Assembly: GCA_027943245.1 (NCBI GenBank)
Contig: JANDJZ010000296.1
Location: 1-50,769 of the forward strand
Length of the DNA stretch: 50,769 nucleotides
Direction: 5' to 3'
Source of the DNA: Acanthamoeba sp. SK_2022b
Lineage: Eukaryota; Discosea; Longamoebia; Acanthamoebidae
How positions within the stretch are numbered: position 1 is the first letter of the stretch; each line of letters opens with the position of its first letter. The position numbers and the translations under genes are program-made. Below, piece after piece: positions 22,456-34,400 of this stretch. The notes below the pieces were generated by a model, which was not told the origin of the DNA, searched no databases, and saw only the letters and a program-made list of their open reading frames with translations.

Positions 22456-25400
22456 TCAGCTCGAGTAGAGGACGCCGCGTGTGAGGAACTGGAATCGGTC
22501 GTACTCCCGCGTGCGCCAGCTGCCCAGCGATGAGTGGACGAGGGAGTCGATGTAGTCTCGGCACTCCTTCTCCGTGTAGCCCATCCGGAAACGCTCCGCC
22601 AGCGCGTCCACCGCCGGCTTGCCGCCGGCCAGGCACGGCAGCACCGACGTGTTGTACTGCACGTCGCAAGCGAGGCGGCGGCGAGAGCGCAGGCAAGGCT
22701 GGTGTGAGTCGACAGAGCAAAGGAAAGCCATGCCTGGAAACGACGTGAAGGGGAGGGGAGGGGAGTTGAAACCTTGGAGTTGATGAGCCACATCTCGAGG
22801 ATGAGCAGGATCTTTTCGTGGTACTTGCGGGCCTCCATGAAGCCGCGGAAGAGCAGGTCCTTATAGTACGCGAACAGCTTCGAGTCCGCCCCGCCCATCA
22901 CTTCCACGAACTCGGGTGTCAGCTTGAACGGCGCCGACTCGAAGTTGAGCGAACCGGGACTGCACACCACAAAAATAAATTAAAAATAAATAAAAATAAA
23001 AATCAGAGACGCATTGCTTGAGGGACTGCACGTGTGCGACACGGTACCTGTTGAAGATGAAGAACCCGTAGTCGATGTGGATGACGTGGCCCTCGGAATC
23101 GATCATGATGTTGCCATTGTGCCTATCCTTCACCTGAAGGAAATAGCACACGAGCGAGTACGCCGCCATCGACTCCACAAAATTGAGACGCGCCTTGTCC
23201 AGGCTCTCTTGCGTGCGGTAGACCTGCACCCATCCAGCCACCCAGATGGCCCCACGCATCAGCGCCACATGTGGCATCCAGAGGAAGGGAGGAAGAGGAA
23301 GGGAGAGAGAAAGAGAAGGGGAGAGCCACATTACCGTTTTGAAGTACTGCGCCAGGGACATGCAGTTGGTCCGCTTCTTGAGTTGGTGGAGGGAAACCGA
23401 GTCCGGGATGAGCTCGATCAGCCCGCTGTCCGCTGAGGTCACCAATATGCGCAACCTATCGTTATGGCAGTCGTGTATGAGTATGAGTATTATACTTAAT
23501 ACGTATTAGTATTGCTTTGACGATCGATAACGGATTATCAATCGATGTCGCGGCATGGCATGAGCGGGAGAAGCCTCGAGAACGATTCGGAGATTGGGGG
23601 GGGGGGCATCGTACGGGTAGAGGAACAGCGGCAGCAGTCCGTTCTCGAATATCTCCTTGAAGTGCGTGAGCAGCTGCGAGGCCAGCTGCTCTTGACGCAA
23701 GTCGTCTCCGCTCTTCACGATCACCGCGGCCAGCTCTGCAAGCGGGAGACGCCGACAATCAGGACAAGCCAGGCCGGCGACTCGACAAGGGCGGGCAAGC
23801 GAGGGGTGGTCCAGAGCGAGGCGTTGGGAGAGAGGCAGGGCTACGTACTCCAATTGGGGAGATGGGAGTAGGGCGACTCCTTGCGGATTCGGTTCTCCTT
23901 GTCCTTCCAGCTCTCGCCAAAGATGGAGCAGAGGGTGATCTCGGGCTGGTCCTGCTTGCCGGCGTTCTTGGCGGCGTCGACGGACACAACGGCTGCGGCA
24001 GTGCCGGACGACTGCTGTTCGGGTTGCGTCGGCTGCTCCGACTTGGCCTCCTCTGTTGGCGCGGCCGGAGCGGGCTTGGGCTTGGGCTCGGACTCGCTCT
24101 CCTCGTGCTGCGACTCGCTGTCGGATTCGTCGGACTTCTTCCCCATCTCGTAGAGCTTCTCGAGCATGGCGACGTCGGACTCGCTCCTCGAGCCGTCGCC
24201 ATCGATCTTCTGAGAAAAGCCCTCGTCGTCGTCCTGCTCGTCCGAGTCGCTTTGATCGCCGCCGTTCCCGTTCGAGCCGTTGTTGCCTTCGGACGTCCAC
24301 GTGTTGTTGCTGTCGTCGTCGTCGTCGTCGTCGCTGTCCTCGTCCTGCAGAGAGGGGAGGTTCTCCTGAGCGTAGTAGCCCATCTTGCGCACGATGGACG
24401 ACGCCTTGACTCGCTTCGAGGGCGTCATCGGCGAGTGGGGCTTGTCCGCGGCCGCCGACTCGGCGCGCCTCGCCACCGCGGGGCTGCCGTTCTTGGACGG
24501 GGGCTTCGCGGCCGCCTTGGGGTCCGCGACGGCGTTGGGCTCGTCAAAGGGCGAGAGCACGCCCGGCGTGCCGGCCCCCAGGCGCGCGCTCTCGAGATTG
24601 AAGTTATGGAGGTTGGGCGCAGAACACTTCTCCCCGCTCTCGATGATCTCGTAGAAAAATAAATAAGGTACCTGCGCGCGTGCACGCCAAACCAATGAGA
24701 GAGGGGGAGAGGGAGAGATCACCATGGTGAGCCACGCACGACGCGTGCGCCACTGCTTGGCCCCGAGCCCAGCAAAGAGGGGAGGAGGTATACCCGAGCC
24801 TTGGAGTGCAGGGGTATGGACTCCTGTGGCAACAATCGGACGATGCAGTGGTGCGAGTCCGTGGCGCCACAGATGGGGAGGTAGAGGCCGTCCACCAGGT
24901 GCTCGCCGAGATACCTGAGATCTCGTTCGAGCCGCTCCTCTGGCGAAAGCACAGGTGCCGCTTCGTGAGTTTGCTGGGCAGAGACGAGCCACGGTGTGCG
25001 GGGGGGACCGTACTTCGCTGGTCCTCGGGCACCAGGATGAGCTGTTCGCCGATGTCGATGAGTTTATCTACAAATGATACCACGTTGCTATAGTACTGCG
25101 CCCTCTCGCGCTTGGACAGGCCGATGATGATGTGCATGGCGTCTTCCTGCGGCAGCGCATCCGTATTGAGAGCCTCGTCCCATCTCTTGTACGAGTCCTC
25201 CTCCTCTTCCTATATAAACCGACGGGGAGAGAGATGAGCATGCATGATGAAACCAACCGCAGTGCACAAAGTGAATACTCACCTTGCTGTCCTTAAAGAG
25301 CTCGCTGTCCTCCCTCTCGTTGCTGCTGTCCTCGCTCGAGGCCGAATCGCTGGTCGCAGTCTTCTCGGCAGGCTTCTCGTTATCGCCCGACGCCGACTCC

Positions 25401-26992
25401 ACGCTCGCGCTGTGTTCGATCTCTTCAGCGCTGGCCGATAAGACGGCGGACGTCTGATCGGGAGCGGGGGCATCGCTGTCGCGCCGGCGAGGCGAGGGCA
25501 AGTCGATGTGCTGCGGCAGCGAGTTTCGTCGTGTGCCCAGACTACGCATCAGCCGCTTGGCGTAGAGGAGTGGGTCGAGGGAGCGGTCGATGTCCTCCAC
25601 CACATCACCCTCGCTCTTCGCAGGCCCTCCGACAGACACGAAAGGCGAGAAGTCGACCAGGGCTCTGTGGATTTGGGTGGAGAGGAGAATCAGCAAAGAC
25701 TCAACAAGTTTGCTGGGGGGGGGGCAGCCTATCGCGGCAAAGCACACTTGCCTGAGGCGGAGGGAGCTCTTGCAGTTGACGGTGGCGATCTCGACCTCTT
25801 CGTGGAGCCGAAGACAACGTTCCTTGAACTCCTTCTCCTGCGGTGTCGTCGGCAGCCGATCTCCGCCGTAGGTGATGTAGGCCTGCGCACGACGGGCGAG
25901 TGTGAGACATCGGCAGCTCCAGCCTCGCACGGCGCACGGCGCACGGCGCACGGCGCACAGCCAAGAAGAAGCCCGGGCAGGGCCACGATACCTGCAGCTG
26001 CCAGGCGATCTGAAGGGCAAAGTGCATGGAGGAGGCGCACTTGTCCATCATGAAGCGCGCCAGGGAGCTGTTCTTATCCTTCTTGTTAAGCAACAAGATG
26101 CTAAACACCCAAAGTGAGGCGGTGTGAGAAGTCATAGACCATTCACAACATGGAACGCTGCTGGAACTTGATGCCAATTTGAAAAAAGATTCAAAATTTC
26201 GTGGGTAGGTGTCAAATGACACTCCACAGTACAACTCGCGATTCTTGGCTTTGATGGGAGTTAAGGGGAAAGAGGCGTACCAAAGCTGTGGAATGTACTT
26301 CTCCACCTCGCGCTCGGGAAACTTGTAGAGCTCATTGCAGAGGTAATCGCACACGCCTGCGTGCTCGCGGAATTTGTAGAGGTAGGAGATGGTGATCCAG
26401 GAATCGAAGAACATCGATTGAAAGAATCGAAGCAGAGACCCAACGTTCGCAGCTGAGAGGGGCTCCAGCGACATGAGCGTCACAGTGCTGGGAGTCAAAG
26501 GCTCCTGCGTAGCCTGCTGCGTCTCGACTGTCTCAGACGAAGAGGAGCTCGAGTTGGACTCCTCCTCCGCATCGAGATCCCTAATCTGGAACACAATCTC
26601 CTCATCGCCTTCCATCACCACAATTTCTTTGCCCTTCTTGTCCCCCATCCCTCTTGCGCGCACTCTCCTCTGTGGTCGAGAGAGCCGCTATCAGTAGCGC
26701 CGACGGCGAGGCAGGAGGCTTGACGCGTAATGATCCGACCGCGTGGCCACGAGATGATCAGGCGGCGCCAATCTTTTTCAAACCTCAATCTCCACGAACA
26801 GCCGGCAAAAGAAAATGGAAAAGAAATCCTCTTTTTGCTCCTTGCATTCCCACTGGCGCGGAGCTGTGTGGCCGCCAGCACCACAGACCACCTTACTTGA
26901 ACAGGGCCCAAGTAGGGCTTGCCTCGCGCGTGGACTTTACGGGGCGTGCTGTACTCATCGCCTGCGGTCGCGGTTTGTTTGGTGGCGCTCAT
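22456..26992 (-). CDS. PI4KB: Type III phosphatidylinositol 4-kinase beta
   Basis: Makes PI4P from phosphatidylinositol, typically on Golgi membranes. Exons: 26992-26897, 26669-26281, 26100-25992, 25882-25752, 25664-25283, 25209-about 25014, about 24980-24794, 24671-23849, 23735-23615, 23455-23335, 23223-23048, 22959-22773, 22656-22456; roughly 1,040 aa, longer than animal PI4KB because of acidic Ser/Asp-rich insertions (exons 5 and 8). The lipid kinase unique region is in exons 2-4 ([20 protein letters not shown]). The catalytic domain shows [34 protein letters not shown], catalytic loop [12 protein letters not shown], activation segment [13 protein letters not shown] and a C-terminus close to the family (GFQYLT-like RFQFLTRG). 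The fourth intron uses GC-AG (AG|GCAAGT). The 25014/24980 join is not certain. The start at 26992 overlaps the stop of the upstream CBS gene. Confidence 0.93.
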
Positions 26993-28731
26993 TTAGCGGT
27001 TGCGGACGAAGTAGCGGTGAGGTCCGCCCGATCGCCTCCTTCCCTCATCAGGGCGTGGTCGGCGGCGCGCCGCGTCTTCTTCCCCTTCTTCTTCGGCTTC
27101 AGCCTCTTTCTGCGTCCGGCCTCGACCTCCTCCAGGTAGTCGCTCTCGTTCTCCTCGTCCTCCTCGTCCTCGAGGTAGCCCTCCTCCACGCCCTCGACCT
27201 TGGGCACGAACGGTTCGGCGCTCTCGAAGCTGGCCAGCTCGTTGAGCACGTCGCAGAGGCTCACGCACCCGATCGGCACCAGGCCTCCTCGCTTCCGCTT
27301 CTTGGTTGTGGATTCCTGATTAGTCATCCTGTCAGCCCGCGGTCGCGCCTGTTGCCCAGGCTTGGGAGAGGAGAGGGGCCAAGAAGCGCGTACCGGCAGA
27401 TCGCTGGCGGCGAGCGCATCAGCTTCGGTTTCGGCGGCGGCGGCGGCGTGGTCGACGATCCAAAGCCGGTGGATTCGGTGGGTGATGAGCTTTTCCAGCA
27501 CCTGATCCATGGTGTCGTCGGGCGTGGCGGTGATGGGGCGTCGATGGCTCAGCGGCTTGTCGACGTCGACCATCAGGGTGCCCTTGAGCTGCAGGAAGCG
27601 TTCGAGGTCCATGGTCAACAGGTCGATCAGCTGCCGACCGCTCGCGACGCCCACCTTGATGTCGCTGGCGCTCACGTTGCCGATCAACTCTCCCGCCGCG
27701 TTCACCACGCCCACGCCAGTCACCCGCTCGCGCTTGATCGTGCGGAAGGCCTCCGACAGGACCGTCTCCTGGCCGGCCAGCCACAGCATGTCGGTGCCGC
27801 ATATGACGGACGACTTCCAGTCCTTCAGCTTGAGGCGTCGCACGTCCTGCGGGAATCCCTCCTTCTCGCGCTGCTCCCACAGCCACGCCAGCACCTGCGA
27901 CTGCGTCACCAAGCCCAGAACCTTTTGCTCAGGCTTGCCCTCTGCACCGTGTGCGTGCGTCAGCATCGCCCAACGCCGAGCACTGCACGACGATTGGACG
28001 GCGAGGAGAAGGGGCAAACCTTTGTTGTCGACTATCGGGACGCGATGGACGTCGGGCAGGGACAGAGTGTCGAACAGAATACGTAGCGGCGCGCGGCGGT
28101 CGATGGGCGTCCACCGATTTCGGCCGGAGATGTTCACGATCCGGCCCGCGGGCGTCTGCCTGAAGTACGTGTCGTCGTCGATGAGCGTACCGCGGCCCAT
28201 CTGCTTCACGCAGTACGTCACGAGATCCAACACGTCGACCGAGCCCACAAACCTGCGATCGAGAGCGCGCAACACTTGGGTGAGAACTCCACGCCAAGCA
28301 AGATATCTAAAGAGGGAGTAGAGCAGTTGCGCACATGTTGGCGTCATCGTCGTAGATTGGAGCCGAGATAATGCCATGCTGAGTGAGTAGCGAGAGGACG
28401 TCGCCGACTGTGTCGTCCGTGCTCATGAACAAGAGGCGATCCATTATCTCCCTTTTCAGCCTGTCGGTCTGCTTGTAGCGATCACTGCCCCACATGTCCT
28501 CCACTGCACCCCGCACATAAGAATTTTTATAAATGAAATAAAATTAAAATGAAATAAAAACATAAAACCCAAGCAAGGAAGCCCACCTTTGAAGTCCCAC
28601 AAGAACCTGTCCCATACGCTGGCATTGGGCGGAAGAGACGAGCGTCGCACTTCATCGTGTCTTGAGTTCCCCGAGTAGCGCCTTCCTTGATTCTGCTCGG
28701 TCGGTTGCTGCAGTGCTTCTGGCTGTTCCAT
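26989..28731 (-). CDS. Four-CBS-domain protein, AMPK gamma (SNF4)-like
   Basis: CBS pairs bind adenine nucleotides; this layout is that of the AMPK/SNF1 gamma subunit, but a gamma role is inferred, not shown. Exons: 28731-28587, 28503-28335, 28252-28020, 27941-27394, 27315-26989; phases close, 473 aa. CBS1 around STDDTVGDVLSLLTQHGI, CBS2 around PLRILFDTLSLPDVHRVPIV, CBS3 around ETVLSEAFRTIKRERVTGVG with VSASDIK, CBS4 around DDTMDQVLEKLITHRIHRLW. The N-terminus is short and polar, with SVWDRFLWDFK before CBS1. After CBS4 comes an insertion with KKRKRGG, then an acidic patch and a very basic tail (RRKRLKPKKKGKKTRR), unlike typical gamma subunits and suggestive of nuclear location. The stop TGA (26991-26989) overlaps the ATG of the PI4K gene. 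Confidence 0.85.
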
Positions 28732-29183
28732 CTGCTTGTACGTTCGCCAGTAAGTGCTTTGAAGTAAGCACTTTGAGAACGTGGGCTGTGGTGTACCTGC
28801 CCGATGGCGCTATGCCGTTGCCGCTCTTGTGTTGGCTTCCGTTTGCAATTTCGTCGGCCTTCCGTCCCCTTTCCGCGCCCTCTTAAGATGGCCGTGCCGC
28901 GGCCGTCACGCTGAAGGTGGACGCGGCGATACGGCCACACGGTGAGAGGGGAAGAGAAGCGGAGAAGAGGAGAGGGGAAAATAGAAATCCGCTGGTGGCG
29001 AACGTGTATTGTACATTGCTGCAACACCACCGGAGAAGAAAAACTGTCCCTCCTCGCGCTCCTCTCTCTCTCTCTCTCTCGCTCTTGCATCACATCGCAC
29101 GCACTTCGTCCAAGTCTTCCGGGGGCTCTCGTCCTCATCTTCGTCCGTTGTCATCCTCATTCCCTCAGAGTCTGCGAGCGGCC
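28732..29183. other. Spacer between the atypical kinase gene and the CBS gene
   Basis: About 450 bp between two minus-strand genes. Contains a (CT)n run at about 29060-29083. The pieces of open frame here are compositional. No TATA box or RNA gene seen; it should hold the CBS promoter and the 3' end of the kinase-like gene. Confidence 0.45.
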
Positions 29184-30899
29184 TCACTTCTTTTTCTTCT
29201 GCTGCTCCTTCTCCTTCTTCTCCTTCTCCTTCAGTTCCCTGTCTCTCTGCTCCTTCTCCTTCTTCTCCTTGAGGTCCTTGTCCTTCTTTGCTTTGAGCTC
29301 GCTCTCCTTCTCCTTCTTGTCCTTGGCCTCCTTGTCCTTCTTCGCTTTGAGCTCGCTCTCCTTGTCCCTCTTGTCCTTGGCCTCCTCCTCCTTCGTGCTT
29401 CGCTTTTTGTTCTTCGCTTCGCTCTTGTCGTCCTTCTTCTTCTCCTCTTCGTTCTTTGCCTCGCGTGAGGGCGATGGTGGCGTAGTCGCCGTCATCGTCG
29501 TCGTGGCGTCGTCCTTGGCCTCTCCGTCGGCCGCGGCTGCGGCCGCCAGCTTCTTCTTTTTCTTCTTGCGGTTCTTGGCCCGCTCGAGCACGGCCATGGC
29601 CGCCTCGGCCTGCTTCCGCTTGATGTCGTTGAGCGCTTCCGACGACACGGCGTTGGTCCCGCCTCCGATGGCTGTCGGCATGCCCGCCTTCCGGCCGTCG
29701 GCTCCGGCGCCGAACCCCTGCGCCGGTATCGGCGCCTCGGCGCTGTTGTCGCCGGTCGACGTCTTGGACTTCTTCTTGTAGTAGTCGCGCGTCGTCTCGC
29801 GCTTGATGTAGTGCTGCGGGTGGGAGTGACCGCGGAGGGCGGCGATGGTCGGGCAGAGGAACATGAAGCGGCCCCGATTGTAGCGCGGCTTGTTCCAGCG
29901 GCCGTCAAAGGTCTCGTAGTAGCGCCCGAGCGCCTGCTGCGGCGTGAGGCCCACCTTGAAGTAGCCCACGTCGATCACCACCCACTTCTGGCCGTCCCAG
30001 ATCATGTTGAGGTCCTTGAGGTTCTGCACGTAGATGTTCTTGGCCGCCAGCATGTCGAACATCTCGCACAGCCGCCGCCACGCGATGTCGTCCAACGGCC
30101 GCCCCTTCTCGTTCCACTGAATGAACCAGTGATCGCCGCGCAGCCCGTCGATCCACCGCTTCACCAGATAGTCCCCGCCCTCCTCCGTGATGTCGGCCAC
30201 CTCCAGTCCGAGCGACTGCATTCGCGCGTTCTTGGCCACCTCCTGGTGCAGCTTTTTGAACTGCTTCTCCGACTCCTTCCGCGGCACCTACGGAATGATA
30301 AAATAATTAATTATTATGTATTTAAAATTATATTATTATATTATTTTTCAAAAAATATTGTTTTGTGTTTTTGTTTTTTTTTTGAAAAAAATATTAATAG
30401 AATAAATAAAATAATATTATATGTGGAGTGTAAAATATACCTTGAGGGCGAGGATGTTGCCTTCGTCGTCTCTGACCTTGAACACGACGCCAGCGTGGCC
30501 ATCGTCGATTCGGCGAAGGATGGTGAGCTTTTGCTGGGCCTCTGGGGTCTGCACCACCTGGCCCGCTTGCCACTGCTCGTAGTCACGCCCGAGCCGCTTC
30601 CGCGGGTCCTCCAGGTAGTTCATCGCGCTCTTCATTCTCTCCGCTTCCTTTTGTCGCCGCCTCTGCCTCTCCCTCTCCTGGCGGTGGCGTTCCTTCCTCC
30701 TCTTCCTTCGTTCGATCTCCTCCTCCGTCATGATTTTCGGACGATCTGAGTCCAATTCTGTGGTGGCAATGGGAGTGCCGCCTCCCATTGGCGACGGGGG
30801 TTGCGGTGAAATCGTTTCGCCATCATCTGCTCGACCGATCACCTCGCCCCCGCCATTTTGCCCCGCCACAGCATTATCTTCGCGTTTCGTCTCTTCCAT
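29184..30899 (-). CDS. Atypical kinase-fold protein, probable pseudokinase, with KE-rich tail
   Basis: Two exons, 30899-30441 and 30287-29184, give 520 aa. Residues ~60-110 are a basic coiled coil (EEEIERRKRRKERHRQERER). A kinase-like N-lobe follows: LTILRRIDDGHAGVVFKV with a beta-3 ILALKVPRK, the intron falling right after ALK. The C-lobe has NIYVQNLKDLNMIWDG, which aligns with the HRDLKxxN catalytic loop, and VVIDVG at the DFG position. So the beta-3 Lys, the loop Asn and the DxG Asp are kept, but the catalytic Asp is Asn. The last ~130 residues are Lys/Glu/Asp repeats (ELKAKKDKEAKDKKEKE). I do not recognise a named family; it could act as a scaffold, an ATP sensor, or an enzyme with shifted chemistry. 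The single intron is strikingly AT-rich. Confidence 0.65.
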
Positions 30900-31497
30900 C
30901 CTCTACGCGTAGTCGATGGCGAAAGCTCAAGGCCTCGAAGGAGTCTTTCGTTCGATTTCGGTCTCTAATGATGGACAGAAGAAGCAAAAACGCAGTCGAT
31001 CTTCAGACCAAAAGCCAAAACTTCGCTTGGTGTGTCGCGTGGGGGTCGCCTCCGTCGGTCAGGCCGTTATCACCGGAAGTCCCACGACTGACGAGGGGCA
31101 ACTTCACTCTTCGTCTCTCTCCGGCCCGTGTCGTACACACACAACACAAAAGCCACAACCTCCCCAACTATTTTTCTGTGTGTTTTGTTGTTTGGCCGCA
31201 ACTCCGGCCGTAGCCGACCGACAACCGTCTGGCGATGCCGTTGCCACAGAGACCGTTTGAAGCGAAAGCTCGCTCTGCCATTGGCCTGTGCTGAGCGTGC
31301 TTCGACCGTTTGCTGTCCGCGTCCGCGCAACCCACCGGCCTCGCTGGGCCCATCCGAACACGAACAGAGTACACCCGCCAAAGAACGCGCCATTGGTCCT
31401 TCGTGAGCCTAGCCATGGGGTTGCGCAAGGTTTTCCAGGGGGAGAGGCTACGCTATGAACACAGACAACATGCCACGTGACGCGGGCAAACGCGCAC
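30900..31497. other. Intergenic stretch between two minus-strand genes
   Basis: About 600 bp: promoter and 5' UTR of the kinase-like gene on the left, 3' UTR of the amidohydrolase gene on the right. A 114-codon plus-strand frame at 30916-31260 has no protein character I trust. No repeat or RNA gene recognised. Confidence 0.5.
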
Positions 31498-34400
31498 TCA
31501 GAGGGAAGGGGTGTTGAGAATGGGTCCGGGCGGCAGGGTCTGGGCGACCGGCAGGATCTGGTCCATGCTCTGCGCGTCGTAGAGACGGCCGTCGAGCATC
31601 ACGTACTTGACTTCGCGCGCAAACGACGTGTTGGTCAGCGGGCTGCTGGCGGGGTCGAAGAAGACGAGGTCGGCAAGCTTGCCGGCCTCCAACGACCCCA
31701 CGTCCTTGTCCAGACCGAGCGCCCTCGCTCCCGCTGTGGCCACACGCCCGCCAGTCAGTGAACGCGACCACACGACCACACGACCACACGACCACGCAAA
31801 GTCGGCCCAGGGCGTGTACCCATGGTGGCGGTGTAGAGCACTTGGTAGGGAGTGAGACCGCCCTGCTCCATCATCAGCATTTCCCAGTGGAAGCCAATGC
31901 CCTGCGCGCACACGCACACGACCCGGGTCAGCCACGCGCGTTTCGTGTTGCGGCCGACGTGCGGCAGGTGTACCTGCTGCTGGCCGTGGGCGCCCGTCTG
32001 CACAAGGCCGCCGGCGTTGAACACCGCAGCGACCGACTTGGCGGTGGAGAAGTGGTGGTAGTCCCACGGGGCCGGCGCCTTCTCCCGGCGGAGCGAGCGC
32101 GCCATGACCGGAGCGTTGGGCACGAACTTCATGAGCCGCGGGTCCTCCCACACGTTCGTCGCCTGATACCAGTACTCCTGCCGTGTCGCATCATCGTCAT
32201 CGTCGTGACATTCCATAGTGGCGGTGAGCACACGCCTCCTTCTCACCGCGGTAAGGTGGTGGTGGTGGTGGTGGTGTACCTCGCCCCACAGGCCGCCGTA
32301 GTTGACGATGAGAGTGGGCGTCCACGCCGTGCCAGACTCGGCAAAGAGCGTCACCTGTGTGAACAAGCGTGTGACACGACAGCGATGGCGCGTGGACGCG
32401 TGCGATGCGAGCAGAGGGGCTCGTGGAATTGGGAGGGGGGAGGGCGCCTACCACGTCCTTGTAGAGAGGCGCCATGGGGAGGGAGTGCTCGATGGTGGTG
32501 TGGCCGTCCATGATCTGGTTGAGGTTCCACGTGAACATCATCCCGCCCTCCGGCACCACGTCCATGTCCAACTCTCGCGCAGCCTTTTCCAAAGCAAAGT
32601 AGGTCAAGTCAACAACCTCATCGATGACCGTGACCGGCCAGAGGGAGAGGGAGGGGGGAAGAGAGGCGGCGGGGGGTACCCGGAGGAGCTGCTGGCGCGC
32701 GGCGCGGCAGGGCTGGTTGTAGGACTTGGCTGAGAAGGCGCCGTAGGCCTTCAGCCGCCTCAGCGCCGTCCTCGCATCGTCAATGCTGTCGATCTCGCAG
32801 TGCAGCGGTCCGCCGCCTCCGTAGATCACAGTGCCCTGTCATGGCAGCGTCAGTCATCATCACCAATCAACACACAACACACACAACACAACACAACACA
32901 ACACAACACAACACAACACAACACAACACAACACAACACAACACAACACAACACAATCCTATGGAGAGATGCGAGCGCACCGTGCTGAAGATGCGAGGGC
33001 CGATCTTCTTGCCGCTTTGGATCAGCTCGGCATCACTGAACACAGCCCTGGGAACCATCGACGGGTCAACACACAGACACCGGCAGAAGTGCCAGCGGGC
33101 GTGATGAGAGGGAGAGTGGGGGGGGGGTACGCGGAGTCAGCTGAGGGGTTGTGGAGGGTGGTCACGCCAAACGCGAGGTTGACCAGGAACTCCCAGCTCT
33201 GTTCCACGAACAGATCACCGCCGCCTGCGTTCGCGACACCCACTGCGCATCAGCAAAGGGGGGAGGGGGGGGGTGAGAGCGCTGTCGGGATGGGAGGCAT
33301 CACCGCTCCAGTGGGCGTGGACGTCGATGAACCCCGGCAGCACCACCGCGCCGGCCATGTCCCTCGGCTCGGCACCAGCCGGGCACGGAACGTCGGCCAT
33401 GGGACCCAACTGTAGCCCGTCACCATTTTCCCTCGTCAGTCTTTTTTCAATGATAAAATGAACAAAAAAAAAATAATATTAAAAAAAAGAATAATAAAAT
33501 AAAGAGGAGCGTACGGCCTGTATGCGCTGCGCGTTGACGACGATGCGGGCATCCGCGATGACGGATTCAGGCGTTTGGTTGGGCGTGGTCATCGTCACCA
33601 GCGTCACCTGTAGAGGGTGGCGTGAAGAACAAGGTGATCTGTTAGCGCTGGCTTGTGTGGCATGCCTGTGGCCTGTGGGACAACGCACATTGTCAAAGCA
33701 CACAAAAGTGGAAGCGGTGCCGACGGCTGCCTGGAAGCCGAGGTCGTAGGCCGTGGTGTGCTCCTGAACGCATCCGAAATCCAGCTTGCCGGGGCACGCC
33801 AGCGCCTGCTGCGTGACGAGGCGGTAGGCCTCGGAGGCGTGAACCCACAGCAGGTCCCACTTGTTCGCGCCGTTCCTGGCCCACGTCACGTAGTGGAGAC
33901 CGTTGGCGGACGCCCGCTGCAGGCGAGCCGGCTGGTGGCCGGGCCTCGACGACACCGAGACCGGGCGCTCCCCTGTACCCGCGCCGATCAACCCCCCCCC
34001 AATCATCTAACGAGTTAGGTTGACGACAATATATAATAATTCTAATAAATTGATTATTGTGGTGGTCACCGTCGAGCGGAGTGACGTAGAGCTGGTAGAA
34101 CTCGGTGAAGGCGACGACGCTCTCGTCGGGAGCGACTTGGATGTTGGACGCGTACTTGCTCTGCGCGAGCACCTGCGACTCGCCCGTGGCGATCTCGATC
34201 TTGACCAGCTGGACCCGGGGGTAGTACCCACGCTGGACAAACACCGACTTGCCGTCGGCCGAGAACGACGGACTGTCGCCGCTGGTCGTCAGCAGGCGCT
34301 GCTCCCATCCTGTCCTTCCTTTTATCAGCCTCGCGAATGCGCACACCGCGCACTCTGCACGCACGCACGCACACGCACACGCACACGCACACGCACACGC

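Noticed and set aside
23862..24662. 266-codon plus-strand Val/Leu/Arg-rich frame
   Set aside because: Antisense to the acidic insertion exon of PI4K; reverse complement of Glu/Asp/Ser codons explains it.
28942..29781. 279-codon plus-strand Ser/Leu/Phe-rich frame
   Set aside because: Antisense to the Lys/Glu-rich tail of the kinase-like protein.
30916..31260. 114-codon plus-strand frame between two minus-strand genes
   Set aside because: No domain, no splice partners, and composition like the surrounding UTR.
32797..33060. Cys-Val-Val-Leu and Thr-Gln-His-Asn repeat peptides
   Set aside because: Translations of the pentanucleotide array in an intron of the amidohydrolase gene.
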